NCBI RefSeq assembly: GCF_001428255.1
Contig: NZ_LMRW01000001.1
Span: 312,504-376,503 of the forward strand
Direction: 5' to 3'
Source of the DNA: Agromyces sp. Soil535
Lineage (GTDB): Bacteria; Actinomycetota; Actinomycetes; Actinomycetales; Microbacteriaceae
DNA: 64,000 nt
How positions within the stretch are numbered: position 1 is the first letter of the stretch; each line of letters begins with the position of its first letter. Below are positions 49,099 through 59,230 of this stretch, piece after piece. The notes beneath the pieces were generated by a model that ran no database searches, was not told the origin of the DNA, and was given only the letters and a program-made list of their open reading frames with translations. The translations under genes were made by a program, and so were the position numbers.

Positions 49099-49871
49099 CC
49101 CTGCCGGGCATCGCCATGACCGACCCGGTCGGGCGCGACGGCGCACCGCTCGTGGTGCTCGGCCCGTCCCTCGGGACCTCCACCATCCTGTGGGAGGACG
49201 TCGTGCCCGTGCTCGCCGCCGAGTACCGGGTCGCGGCGTGGGACCTGCCCGGGCATGGGGCGTCGAGCGCCGCGGTCGAGGCCTTCTCGGTCGCCGACCT
49301 CGCCGACGCCGTGGCCGACGCGATCCGACGTCTCGACGCCGATCGAGTGCGCTACGCAGGGGTGTCGCTCGGTGGAGCCGTCGGCCTCACGCTTGCGCTC
49401 CGGCATCCGGAGCTCCTCGTCCGCGCGGCGATCGTCGCATCGGGGGCGCAGCTGGGGGAGCCGAGCGGCTGGCACGAGCGCGCGGCGCAGGTACGGGGGC
49501 AGTCGACCTCGAGCGTCATCATCGGCTCGGCGCAGCGGTGGTTCGCGCCCGGCTCGATCGAGCGGCGCCCGGGGCTGTCGGGGCGGCTGCTGCACGCGCT
49601 GCAGGATGCCGACGACGAGAGCTATGCGCTGTGCTGCGAGGCGCTCGCCGACTACGACGTTCGCGCGGAGCTCGGCGCCATCACGACGCCGGTGCTCGCA
49701 GCATGGGGCGAGTACGACGCGGTCGCGCCCGAGGCGAAGGCGATCGAGATCGCGGAGGGCGTCGCCCACGGGAGCATCGCCGAGGTGAAGGACGCCGCAC
49801 ACCTGCCCCCCGCGGAACAGCCGTCGGCGAGCGCCGAGGTGCTTCTGAGGTTCTTTCGGGAGGAACGATGA
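49095..49871 (+). CDS. pcaD: 3-oxoadipate enol-lactone hydrolase
   Basis: 258 residues, alpha/beta hydrolase. GPSLGTSTILWEDVVP oxyanion region, YAGVSLGGAVGLTLAL nucleophile elbow (Ser near 94), Asp in AWGEYDAVAPEA and His in KDAAHLPPAEQP (near 243). Opens beta-ketoadipate enol-lactone. It is separate from pcaC here, though overlapping by four bases; in many actinobacteria the two are fused as pcaL. Confidence 0.93.
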   Translation: MTLPGIAMTDPVGRDGAPLVVLGPSLGTSTILWEDVVPVLAAEYRVAAWDLPGHGASSAAVEAFSVADLADAVADAIRRLDADRVRYAGVSLGGAVGLTLALRHPELLVRAAIVASGAQLGEPSGWHERAAQVRGQSTSSVIIGSAQRWFAPGSIERRPGLSGRLLHALQDADDESYALCCEALADYDVRAELGAITTPVLAAWGEYDAVAPEAKAIEIAEGVAHGSIAEVKDAAHLPPAEQPSASAEVLLRFFREER

Positions 49872-50269
49872 GACCGGCCGGTGGAGGACTCTCCGACGAG
49901 GAGCGGTACGACCAGGGCATGGTCGTGCGACGGGAAGTACTGTCGGACGCCCACGTCGACGGCGCGATCGCCAGGACGTCGGCGTTGACCGCCGACTTCC
50001 AGGACTTCATCACGCGCGTCGCCTGGGGGGACATCTGGTCGCGTCCCGGCCTCGACCGTCGGTCGCGGTCGATCGCCGTGCTCACCTCACTGATCGCGCA
50101 CGGACACCACGATGAGCTCGCGATGCACCTGCGCGCTGCCCGCCGCAACGGCCTGACCATCGAGGAGATCACCGAGGTGATCCTGCAGAGCGCGATCTAC
50201 TCGGGCGTGCCGGCCGCGAACGCCGCCTTCCACGTCGCGAGCGAGGTCTTCGCCTCCGACGGCGACTGA
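49868..50269 (+). CDS. pcaC: 4-carboxymuconolactone decarboxylase
   Basis: 133 residues, CMD fold. RYDQGMVVRREVL start, RVAWGDIWSRPGLDRRSRSI core, and HDELAMHLRAARRNGLTIEEI with the conserved Glu/His-region. Removes CO2 from gamma-carboxymuconolactone to give the enol-lactone that PcaD uses. Last gene of the pcaHGBDC run. Confidence 0.93.
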   Translation: MRPAGGGLSDEERYDQGMVVRREVLSDAHVDGAIARTSALTADFQDFITRVAWGDIWSRPGLDRRSRSIAVLTSLIAHGHHDELAMHLRAARRNGLTIEEITEVILQSAIYSGVPAANAAFHVASEVFASDGD

Positions 50270-50339
50270 GCCTCAGACGCTCCACCTCGCACCGGGGGGC
50301 TGGTGGTTCCCGCGCGCCTTCGGTACTCTGTTTGTAGAA

Positions 50340-50363
50340 CGAACACATGTTCGCACAGCGAAC
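50340..50363. promoter_or_regulatory. Operator-like repeats before pcaIJF
   Basis: CGAAC-ACAT-GTTCG (50340-50353) and GTTCG-CACAG-CGAAC (50349-50363) share the middle GTTCG, giving three alternating half-sites about 10 bp apart. This layout (multiple ~10-bp half-sites with GTTCG/CGAAC) is like PcaR/PcaU/PobR-type IclR sites as I recall them. The IclR at 53002 is the probable user. Confidence 0.65.
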
Positions 50364-50419
50364 ACCACTGCACGACTGAGGAGCGAGGCGCGGACGCCTC
50401 GGATCGAGAGGAGCGGCCG

Positions 50420-51169
50420 ATGATCGACAAGACCGTGCCGGATGCCGCTTCGGCCGTCGCCGACATCCCCGACGGCGCGACGGTCATGATCGGGGGGTTC
50501 GGCCGGGCAGGGCAGCCCGTGGAGCTCATCGACGCCCTCATCGCGCACGGCGCCCGCGACCTCACGATCATCAACAACAACGCGGGCAACGGCGACACCG
50601 GACTCGCAGCGCTGCTCGCGACCGGTGGCGTGCGCAAGATCGTGTGCTCGTTTCCGCGACAGTCCGACTCGTGGGTGTTCGACCGCCTCTACCGCGAGGG
50701 GAGGATCGAGCTCGAGCTCGTTCCGCAGGGGAACCTCGCCGAGCGCATCCGGGCCGCCGGCGCCGGCATCGGGGCGTTCTTCTGCCCGACGGGCGTGGGC
50801 ACGCCGCTCGCCGAGGGCAAGGAGACGCGCACGATCGACGGTCGGCAGTACGTGCTGGAGTTTCCCCTGCAGGCGGACTACGCGCTGATCAGCGGTCACC
50901 GTGCCGATCGGTGGGGCAACGTCGTCTACCGCAAGACGGCGCGCAACTTCGGACCCGTGATGGCGTCCGCCGCCAGGTCGACGATCGTGCAGGTCGACCA
51001 GCTCGTGCCGCTGGGCGCCCTCGACCCCGAGTCGGTCATCACGCCGGGCATCTTCGTCGATCGCGTCGTCGCCGTCGGAGAGCGCCCATGGCTGCGCGAC
51101 GGCGCCTTCGTCGGCGGTGTCGACCTCGAGGGCAGGCCAGACGCAGACGCGGGGGAGGAGATCCCATGA
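50420..51169 (+). CDS. pcaI: 3-oxoadipate CoA-transferase subunit A
   Basis: 249 residues. IPDGATVMIGGFGRAGQPVELI is the conserved N-terminal turn of class I CoA transferase A subunits; INNNAGNGDTGLAALL, FFCPTGVGTPLAEGKETRTI and RADRWGNVVYRKTARNF follow. With PcaJ it moves CoA from succinyl-CoA to beta-ketoadipate. Start ATG 50420 follows AGAGGAG; overlaps pcaJ by four. Confidence 0.92.
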   Translation: MIDKTVPDAASAVADIPDGATVMIGGFGRAGQPVELIDALIAHGARDLTIINNNAGNGDTGLAALLATGGVRKIVCSFPRQSDSWVFDRLYREGRIELELVPQGNLAERIRAAGAGIGAFFCPTGVGTPLAEGKETRTIDGRQYVLEFPLQADYALISGHRADRWGNVVYRKTARNFGPVMASAARSTIVQVDQLVPLGALDPESVITPGIFVDRVVAVGERPWLRDGAFVGGVDLEGRPDADAGEEIP

Positions 51170-51809
51170 CCACCCGCATCACGCGCGACGAGCTCGCCCG
51201 CCGCATCGCGGCCGACATCCCCGAGGGTTCGTACGTGAACCTCGGCATCGGCGCGCCCACGCTCGTCGCGGACTTCCTGCCCGACGACCTCGAGATCATC
51301 CTGCACACCGAGAACGGGCTGCTCGGCATGGGGCCGAAGCCCGACCAGGCGAACCTCGACCCCGACCTCATCAACGCCGGCAAGGAGCCGGTCACCGAGC
51401 TCCCCGGTGCCGCGTTCTTCCACCACGCGGACTCCTTCGGGATGATGCGCGGCGGACACCTCGACGTGTGCGTGCTGGGTGCGTTCCAGGTGTCGCAGAC
51501 CGGCGACCTCGCCAACTGGTCGACCGGCCGGCCCGGTGCGATCCCCGCCGTCGGCGGCGCGATGGACCTCGCGATCGGCGCGAAGGACGTCTACGTCATG
51601 ACGGACCTCCTCACCAAGCAGGGCGACTCCAAGCTCGTGGAGGCGTGCACGTACCCGCTCACCGGCGTCGGCTGCGTGACCCGCGTGTACACCGATCACG
51701 CCGTCTTCGACGTCACTCCCGACGGGTTCCGTGTGCGGGAGGCGTTCGGCGACAACACGGTCGAGGAGCTCGAGCGGCTCACCGGCCTTCACCTCGGAGG
51801 GAGCCTCGC

Positions 51810-51813
<4 letters not shown>
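51166..51813 (+). CDS. pcaJ: 3-oxoadipate CoA-transferase subunit B
   Basis: 215 residues. NLGIGAPTLVADFLP and HTENGLLGMGP, with the catalytic Glu of ENGLLG near 49, and GAFQVSQTGDLANWSTGRPG are typical. Overlaps pcaI and pcaF by four bases each (ATGA), so all three are translated together. Confidence 0.93.
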
Positions 51814-52991
<1,178 letters not shown>

Positions 52992-53001
52992 CCTGACGGA
53001 G

Positions 53002-53796
53002 ATGCCTCCCGCCGCCGACCATGCACCAGAGCCCGCTGGCGACTTCGTGCAGTCCTTCGCCCGTGGGCTCGGGGTGATCCGCGCGTTCGACGCGCAGCAT
53101 CCCGAGCTCACGCTCAGCGAGGTCGCCCGACGGGCGGACCTCACCCGGGCGGCGGCGCGGCGCTTCCTCCTCACCCTCGAGCGGCTCGGCTACGTCAGTT
53201 CGGACGGGCGCGGCTTCTCGCTCACCCCTCGCGTGCTCGAGCTCGGCTTCTCCTACCTCTCGGCGCTCTCGCTCCCCGAGGTCGCGCAGCCGCACCTGGA
53301 GCGGCTCTCGCGCGAGTTCGACGAGTCGGTGTCGGCCGCGGTGCTCGACGGCGGCGAGATCGTCTACGTCGCCCGGGTCGCGACACGTCGCATCATGTCG
53401 GTCGGGATCACGATCGGCACGCGATTCCCGGCGTGGTCGACGTCGATGGGACGCGTGCTCCTCTCCGACCTGCCGGACGCCGCGGTGGAGACGCTGCTGG
53501 ATGCCGCGGCGCGAGACGCGCCCGCTCCGGAACCCGCAGCACTCCGCGCCGAACTCGACGAAGTGCGCGCGCGCGGCTGGGCCCTCGTCGACCAGGAACT
53601 CGAAGCGGGCATCCGCGCGGTCGCCGCGCCCGTCCGAGGCCGCCACGGTCGGGCCGTCGCGGCTGTCAACGTCTCCACCAGCGCCTCTCGAACCACATTG
53701 AGCCGGATGCGCACGCACTTCGTGCCGGCGCTCCTCGCCACCGCCCGATCCGTGGAGTCCGACCTCAGGCCCTTCGAGGTGGCACGCATGGAATGA
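53002..53796 (+). CDS. pcaR: IclR-family regulator, PcaR/PcaU-like
   Basis: 264 residues. FARGLGVIRAFDAQHPELTLSEVARRADLTRAAARRFLLTLERLGYV is the winged helix, and the ligand domain ends with VNVSTSASRTTLSRMRTHFVPALL. It is the closest match to PcaR/PcaU/PobR. Position at the end of pcaIJF, plus GTTCG/CGAAC half-sites before pcaI, suggest it activates that operon on beta-ketoadipate or a related acid. Start ATG 53002 after GGAG; a longer frame to 52918 lacks support. Confidence 0.85.
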   Translation: MPPAADHAPEPAGDFVQSFARGLGVIRAFDAQHPELTLSEVARRADLTRAAARRFLLTLERLGYVSSDGRGFSLTPRVLELGFSYLSALSLPEVAQPHLERLSREFDESVSAAVLDGGEIVYVARVATRRIMSVGITIGTRFPAWSTSMGRVLLSDLPDAAVETLLDAAARDAPAPEPAALRAELDEVRARGWALVDQELEAGIRAVAAPVRGRHGRAVAAVNVSTSASRTTLSRMRTHFVPALLATARSVESDLRPFEVARME

Positions 53797-53803
53797 TGGG
53801 CGG

Positions 53804-54673
53804 GTGCCCCGTTCGATCCCGAGTCAGGCGAGTCCGCCAGGGCGCCGCGCATCGTCGACGAGGCAGGTGCTGACCATCTTCGGCGACTACTGGTCGCACG
53901 TCGACGAGCCGATGCCGTCGGGGGCACTCGTCCGCGCGTTGACCGACCTGGACATGAAGGAGGGCGCCGCCCGCGCCGCCCTCGCCCGGATGGCCCGCAT
54001 CGGCCTGCTCGCTGTCGAACGCGCAGGCCGCCGCACCACCCATCAGCTGACCGCGCGCGCGCAGGAGATCGTCGACGAGGAGTCGGCCTGGTTGGAATCG
54101 TTCGGGCGCATCCAGTACGAGTGGGATGGCCTCTGGAGCGTCCTCGCCTTCTCGATCCCCGAGTCGCAGCGAGCCACCCGGCATCTCAGTCGTTCGCGCC
54201 TGCGTTGGCTGGGCTACGCGCCGCTGTACGACGGCGTGTGGATCTCGCCGCTCGACTCCGCCGAGCGGGCGATGGCCCAGCTCCAGGAGATCGGCGTCGA
54301 CCGCGTGACGTCGATGCGCGCGCGCCTCGACACGTCGCTCCCCGGCGGACCGCAGAGCGCGTGGGACCTCGCGGCCATCGGCGATGAGTACCGCGAGTTC
54401 GCGGCCGCCGCCCCCGCACCCGGCAGCAGCGGCGCCGCTGCCCTGTCGGCGCGGTCGCGTCTGATGCTGGCCTGGCAGGAGTTCCGAACCATCGATGTCG
54501 GACTGCCGGCCGAGCTCCTCCCCGAGGAGTGGCCCCAGCGGTCCACACGCCGACTGTTCGTGGAGCGGTACGACGCGCTGGGGCCGGCGGCCGAGGAGCG
54601 CATGCGGGCGCACATCGCGGAGATCAGCGACGGGCTGAGCGGCCTCGTGACCAGGCGGCGCCTCGCCGGCTGA
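53804..54673 (+). CDS. PaaX-family transcription regulator (first copy)
   Basis: 289 residues. An N-terminal winged helix (FGDYWSHVDEPMPSGALVRALTDLDMKEGAARAALARMARIGLLAVERAGRRT in pieces), a central WSVLAFSIPESQRATRHLSRSRLRWLGYAPLYDGVWISP typical of PaaX, and a C-terminal LMLAWQEFRTIDVGLPAELLPEEWP. Such proteins sense aromatic CoA esters. It is GTG-started and follows the pcaR gene by seven bases. With the second PaaX at 58394 it brackets the ABC importer. Confidence 0.83.
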   Translation: MPRSIPSQASPPGRRASSTRQVLTIFGDYWSHVDEPMPSGALVRALTDLDMKEGAARAALARMARIGLLAVERAGRRTTHQLTARAQEIVDEESAWLESFGRIQYEWDGLWSVLAFSIPESQRATRHLSRSRLRWLGYAPLYDGVWISPLDSAERAMAQLQEIGVDRVTSMRARLDTSLPGGPQSAWDLAAIGDEYREFAAAAPAPGSSGAAALSARSRLMLAWQEFRTIDVGLPAELLPEEWPQRSTRRLFVERYDALGPAAEERMRAHIAEISDGLSGLVTRRRLAG

Positions 54674-54760
54674 GCGGCGCGCCCGGGATCCCGACGACCT
54701 CTTCGGTAGGCCTGGCTTCGTCGGTCATTCACCATTGTCGTGACGACCGTCACAAATTGC

Positions 54761-54789
54761 TTGACAAAATCGTTGAGGAGCTCAACGAT
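54761..54789 (+). promoter_or_regulatory. Promoter and palindromic operator of the aromatic ABC operon
   Basis: TTGACA at 54761-54766 and AACGAT at 54784-54789, 17 bp apart. ATCGTTGAG (54769-54777) and CTCAACGAT (54781-54789) are exact 9-bp inverted repeats with GAG between, covering the spacer and the -10. A second, looser GTGAC-GACC-GTCAC lies just upstream. A PaaX-type repressor that leaves on binding an aryl-CoA is likely. Confidence 0.7.
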
Positions 54790-54912
54790 GGGCATTGTCA
54801 CACGACGGCGTGCCGACGGGTGCGAAGCAATGAAGCAAAAGCAGCGAGACGGATGCACCGCACCGCGCGACCGCCGCGCTGACGCCACTGTCGTCAACGA
54901 GAGGCTCCATCA

Positions 54913-55896
54913 ATGAAGAGAAGTCTGATCGCGGTCGCCGCTGCGGCGATCGCCGCACTCGCCCTCAGCGGGTGCACCGATTCCGATGCTGACGCAGGCG
55001 GAAGCGAATCGCCCGGCTCGGGCGAACTGCAAGCCGTGAAGGTCGCGGCGCTCCCCATCACCGAGACCTCCGCCATCTGGGCGGGAATCGAGGCCGGCTT
55101 CTTCGAGGAGCAGGGCCTGGATGTCGAGGTGCTCCCCGCCCAGGGCGGCGCGCAGGCCATCCCCGCCATGCTCAGCGGCGACGTCCAGTTCGCGATCGGC
55201 CAGCCGTTCGGGCCGTTCCGCGCCGACCTGCAGGACCTCGGGGTGGCCATCATCGGCAACTTCGCGTCGAGCCACGAAGAGGGCCCCGACGTGAACGCCG
55301 TCGTCGCATCCGCCGCCTCCGGCATCACGCGCCCGGCGGACCTCGCCGGGAAGCGCGTCTCGGTAAACAGCCTCGGCGCGGCGGGCGACGTGACGATCAT
55401 GGCGGCGGTCGAGGCCGACGGCGGCGACCCCTCGACGATCGAGTTCGTCGAGGTCGCCTTCCCCGACGCGCCCGGTCAGCTGGCGGCGGGCAACATCGAC
55501 GCCGCCTGGGTGCCCGAGCCGTTCGTCACCCAGCTGGTCGATGGCGGCGACACGTTGGTCGTGTATCCCTATCAGGACGTGCTGCCGGGCTTGGCCACGC
55601 TCACCGTGATGACCACCAGCCAGCTCATGGAGGACGACCCCGAACTCGTCGAGGCCTTCTCCACGGCGATGCGCGAGACGCTCGACTGGGCGAACGACCC
55701 GGCCAACGAGGACGAGGTGCGGCAGGCCATCAAGGACAACCTGGAGTTGCCCGAGGCGGTCGCCGATTCGGTGCCGTTCCCCGTCTACAGCTTCGATCTC
55801 GACCGCGACAGCCTGGAGGAGCTCGCCGAACTCGCCGTCGACTACGGGGTCCTCCCGTCCACGCCCGACTTCGACCGGCTGATCCAGCAGCAATGA
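54913..55896 (+). CDS. ABC transporter substrate-binding lipoprotein (SsuA/TauA/NMT1 class)
   Basis: 327 residues. Lipobox LSGC (Cys near 21). Mature part begins VKVAALPITETSAIWAGIEAGFFEEQGLDVEVLPAQGGAQAI, the classic strand-helix of the SsuA/NrtA/TauA family. Later PFVTQLVDGGDTLVV and LTVMTTSQLMEDDPEL. The family binds sulfonates, nitrate, thiamine precursors and, in several clusters, aromatic acids. Placed with PaaX regulators and an acyl-CoA pathway, an aromatic acid is the best guess. Confidence 0.85.
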   Translation: MKRSLIAVAAAAIAALALSGCTDSDADAGGSESPGSGELQAVKVAALPITETSAIWAGIEAGFFEEQGLDVEVLPAQGGAQAIPAMLSGDVQFAIGQPFGPFRADLQDLGVAIIGNFASSHEEGPDVNAVVASAASGITRPADLAGKRVSVNSLGAAGDVTIMAAVEADGGDPSTIEFVEVAFPDAPGQLAAGNIDAAWVPEPFVTQLVDGGDTLVVYPYQDVLPGLATLTVMTTSQLMEDDPELVEAFSTAMRETLDWANDPANEDEVRQAIKDNLELPEAVADSVPFPVYSFDLDRDSLEELAELAVDYGVLPSTPDFDRLIQQQ

Positions 55897-55982
55897 CCTG
55901 GCCGGGGGCTGGGGCGGCACCTCCCCTCCGCGCCGGCCCCCGACCGGCTCCTCGAACCCACGATCACAGGACATCCGAACCC

Positions 55983-56783
55983 ATGGCCCGACGATCCCCC
56001 CGTTCCCTTCGCTCGCTGCGGAAGGCCGTGCTCGGCGTCGCCGGCCTGCTCGGATTCCTGCTCACGTGGCAGCTGATCCCGACGCTCGGGATCATCAGCC
56101 CCGAGTACCTTCCCTACGCCACCGAGACCCTTGCACGGCTGGCCGACGACCTGCGCGACCTCGCGTTCTGGCGGGCGGTCGGCCAGACGATGACCAGTTG
56201 GGCGATCGGCCTGACCATCGCGTCCGTTGCGGCGATCGCGCTCGGCACCGTCATCGGGCTCATCCCGTTCCTGCGGCGTGCGACGCACACCACGGTGGAG
56301 TTCCTCCGGCCGATCCCGTCGGTCGCCCTCATTCCCCTCGCCGTGCTCGTCTACGGCATCCAGATGCAGGCGGCGCTGGTGATCATCGTGTTCGCGAGCT
56401 TCTGGCAGGTCTTCGTGCAGGTGCTCTACGGGGTCGCCGACGTCGATGCCGTCGCGCGGGACACCGCCCGCAGCTTCGGGCTCAGCCGATCCTCGCGCGT
56501 GGTCAACCTGGTGCTGCCCACCGCGCTGCCCTACCTGATGACGGGCCTGCGCCTGGCCGCGGCCGTGGCGTTGATCCTCGCGATCACGGCCGAGATGGTC
56601 ATCGGCAACCCAGGTGTCGGCCGGCTCATCGCCCTCTCCGGTTCCGCGGCCGACTGGGTCGGGCTGTACGCCCTCGTCATCGTGACGGGCCTGCTCGGGC
56701 TGACGATCAACCTCCTGTTCCGGGTGATCGAGCGTCGCTCCCTGGCCTGGCATCAGTCCGTTCGTGGAGAGGAGGTCCTGTGA
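55983..56783 (+). CDS. ABC transporter permease 1
   Basis: 266 residues, SsuC/TauC class. Five or six membrane segments, EAA loop ARDTARSFGLSRSSRVVNLVLPTALPYLMTGLRLA near 165. Basic N-terminus [16 protein letters not shown]. Separated from the binding-protein gene by 86 bp and overlaps permease 2 by four bases (GTGA), so the pair is coupled. Confidence 0.88.
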   Translation: MARRSPRSLRSLRKAVLGVAGLLGFLLTWQLIPTLGIISPEYLPYATETLARLADDLRDLAFWRAVGQTMTSWAIGLTIASVAAIALGTVIGLIPFLRRATHTTVEFLRPIPSVALIPLAVLVYGIQMQAALVIIVFASFWQVFVQVLYGVADVDAVARDTARSFGLSRSSRVVNLVLPTALPYLMTGLRLAAAVALILAITAEMVIGNPGVGRLIALSGSAADWVGLYALVIVTGLLGLTINLLFRVIERRSLAWHQSVRGEEVL

Positions 56784-57604
56784 CGCTCTACACAGGCACC
56801 GTGGTCACGGTGCGACCGAAGTCGCGGGTGTGGCGATCGATCGGGGAGAACGCGCTGTACGCGCTCGGGCTGCCGTTCCTGCTCCTCGTGGTGTGGGGCG
56901 TGTGGTCGACGATCTCCCCGCAGAAGTTCTTCCCGGGCCCCATCGAGATCATCCAGGCCTTCGTCGACACGTGGATCGGCCCGCAGTTCTTCGTCGACGT
57001 CGTGCCGAGCCTGGCGCGCCTCGGGCTCGGAATCGTGCTCTCGATCGCCATCGGCATCACCGCGGGCACGGTCATCGGCTCGATCCGCTGGCTGCGCGAG
57101 CTGCTGGAACCGACGCTCGAGTTCTTCCGCGCGATCCCGCCGCCCGTCCTCATCCCGGTCGTCGTGCTGCTGCTCGGCATCACCGACGCCACGAAGGTCA
57201 TCGTCATCGTCTCAGGCGCGATCTGGCCGATCCTGCTGAACACGATCGAGGGCGTGCGCGCCACCGACGCCGTCATGACCGAGACCGCCCGATCGTTCGG
57301 CATCACCCGCTGGCAGCGATTGCGATATCTCGTGCTTCCCGCCGCGAGCCCTCAGATCATGGCCGGCGTGCGTCAGGGGCTCTCGGTCGCGCTGATCCTC
57401 ATGGTCATCTCCGAGATGTTCAGCTCTTCGTCTGGGCTGGGCTACCGGATCACCTACTTCCAGCGCAATTACCTGATCGCCGAGATGTGGAGCGGCATCC
57501 TGCTCCTCGGGCTGATCGGCGTGCTGCTGGCCACGATCTTCGGCATCGTCGAACGACGAGTGCTGAGCTGGTACCACGGAATCAAGGAGGTGGAGCGTGC
57601 CTGA
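56780..57604 (+). CDS. ABC transporter permease 2
   Basis: 274 residues, same class as permease 1, with EAA loop MTETARSFGITRWQRLRYLVLPAASPQIMAGVRQG near 170. Two permeases in one operon, rather than one as in SsuABC, suggest a heterodimeric channel, unless they serve different partners. GTG 56780 has GAGGAGG upstream. Overlaps the ATPase gene by eight bases. Confidence 0.88.
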   Translation: MTLYTGTVVTVRPKSRVWRSIGENALYALGLPFLLLVVWGVWSTISPQKFFPGPIEIIQAFVDTWIGPQFFVDVVPSLARLGLGIVLSIAIGITAGTVIGSIRWLRELLEPTLEFFRAIPPPVLIPVVVLLLGITDATKVIVIVSGAIWPILLNTIEGVRATDAVMTETARSFGITRWQRLRYLVLPAASPQIMAGVRQGLSVALILMVISEMFSSSSGLGYRITYFQRNYLIAEMWSGILLLGLIGVLLATIFGIVERRVLSWYHGIKEVERA

Positions 57605-58397
57605 CACGCTGCTGCAGGTCGAGCACCTGAAGAAGATCTACGAGTCGTCGACCGGGAGCGTCGAGGCCATCGGCGACATCAGTTTCTCCATGCGGTCGGG
57701 GGAGCTCGTCTGCATCGTGGGGCCATCCGGATGCGGCAAGACGACGCTGCTCAAGTGCATCGCCGGGCTGCTGAACCCCACTGCCGGCAGCGTCGAGCTG
57801 GACGGGAGGAAGGTCACCGCCCCGCCCGCGAGCATGGCGCTGGTCTTCCAGGAGTACGGTCGGAGCCTCTACCCGTGGCTCACCGTGCACGGGAACGTCG
57901 AGCTGCCGCTGAAGCACAAGCGCCTCGCGCGCGCCGAACGGGAGCGGCTCATCGTCGATGCCCTCGAAGCGGTCGGGCTCGACCACGCGGCCAAGAGCTA
58001 TCCGTGGCAGCTGTCGGGCGGGATGCAGCAGCGTGTCGCGATCGCCCGCGCGGTCGCCTACCAGCCCGAGGTGCTCATCATGGACGAGCCGTTCGCCGCC
58101 GTCGATGCGCAGACCCGCGCCGACCTCGAGGACCTGGTGCGTGGTCTCCATCGGGACCGCGGGATGTCGATTCTCTTCGTCACGCACGACATCGACGAGT
58201 CCGTCTACCTCGGTGAGCGCGTCATCGTGCTCTCCAAGTCGCCGACGTGGGTGCAGGAGGACCTCGCGATCGACCTCGCTCCCGAGCGGGACCAGATCAC
58301 GACGCGCGCCCTTCCCCGGTTCACCGAGCTGCGCACGCATGTCTACGAGCAGATCCAGCGTGCCAAGCGCGGGGAGGCCATCCGGGCGGCGGCGTGA
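57597..58397 (+). CDS. ABC transporter ATPase
   Basis: 266 residues, SsuB/TauB class. Walker A GPSGCGKTT near 42, Q-loop VFQEYGRSLYPWLTV, signature LSGGMQQR near 139, Walker B VLIMDEP, switch FVTHDIDES. Completes an importer with the two permeases and binding protein. GTG start. PaaX copy 2 begins in its last four bases. Confidence 0.9.
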   Translation: MPDTLLQVEHLKKIYESSTGSVEAIGDISFSMRSGELVCIVGPSGCGKTTLLKCIAGLLNPTAGSVELDGRKVTAPPASMALVFQEYGRSLYPWLTVHGNVELPLKHKRLARAERERLIVDALEAVGLDHAAKSYPWQLSGGMQQRVAIARAVAYQPEVLIMDEPFAAVDAQTRADLEDLVRGLHRDRGMSILFVTHDIDESVYLGERVIVLSKSPTWVQEDLAIDLAPERDQITTRALPRFTELRTHVYEQIQRAKRGEAIRAAA

Positions 58398-59230
58398 CCC
58401 GGCTCGCCAAGGTGCAGGGTCCCGGCGGCACCGCGCGCAGTCGCCAGCCCAAGCAGCTCCTGCTCGCCTTCCTCGGCGAGCACATCGTGCACTTCAGTCT
58501 GTGGCCGGTGCGTGCGGCCGTGCTCATCGACGTGCTCGAGGGGGCGGGCGTGGCGCCCCCGGCGACACGGGCGACGCTCGATCGGATGGCGCGGCGCGGC
58601 CTGCTGGAGCGGGTGCGACTGGGACGTGAGATCGCCTTCGGACTGACGGACGTGGCGACGGGCGTCCTGCGCGAGGCGACGGCGCGCGTGCACGCGCTGC
58701 GACCGTTCGACCCGACGGGGCACGGCTGGACGCTCGTGACCTTCTCCCTGCCCGAGCAGCAGCGCACCGTCCGCCATCGGTTGCGGTCCGCGCTGACGTG
58801 GGCGGGCTTCGCCCCGCTCCGGGACGGCCTGTGGATCGCTCCCGGAGAGGTGGACCTCGCGAGGGCGCTGGGCCCGCTCAGCGCCGACCTCCCTCCCCGT
58901 GCGGTCACTGCGTTCCGCGCGACCGAGGTGGCGGGGTTCCCGGGCTCGGTGGCGGCCGCCTGGGACGTGGACGCGATCCGTGCCGAGCACGAGGCGTTCG
59001 TCGGAAGGTGGTCGGCGTCCGCGGCCGTCGACGGCGGGCCGTCGTCGTTGTCCGTGCACACGATGCTGGTGGCGGACTGGCTCGCGTTGCTCCGTGCGGA
59101 CCCGCGGTTGCCGCGTGACTTCCTCGACGACGCATGGCCGGCCGATCGGTCGGTGGCGGCCTATCGGGCACGTTACGCGGAACTCAGCGGGGCATCCGCG
59201 GCGGCGTTCTCGGTGCTGGTCAGCGACTGA
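58394..59230 (+). CDS. PaaX-family transcription regulator (second copy)
   Basis: 278 residues. RQPKQLLLAFLGEHIVHFSLWPVRAAVLIDVLEGAGVAPPATRATLDRMARRGLLERV in pieces, then WTLVTFSLPEQQRTVRHRLRSALTWAGFAPLRDGLWIAP and a C-terminal HTMLVADWLALLRADPRLPRDFLDDAWP. Same layout as copy 1 but only modestly similar. GTG 58394 overlaps the ATPase; the last 11 bases overlap the convergent ligase. As the last gene of the importer operon, it may be the substrate sensor. Confidence 0.82.
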   Translation: MTRLAKVQGPGGTARSRQPKQLLLAFLGEHIVHFSLWPVRAAVLIDVLEGAGVAPPATRATLDRMARRGLLERVRLGREIAFGLTDVATGVLREATARVHALRPFDPTGHGWTLVTFSLPEQQRTVRHRLRSALTWAGFAPLRDGLWIAPGEVDLARALGPLSADLPPRAVTAFRATEVAGFPGSVAAAWDVDAIRAEHEAFVGRWSASAAVDGGPSSLSVHTMLVADWLALLRADPRLPRDFLDDAWPADRSVAAYRARYAELSGASAAAFSVLVSD

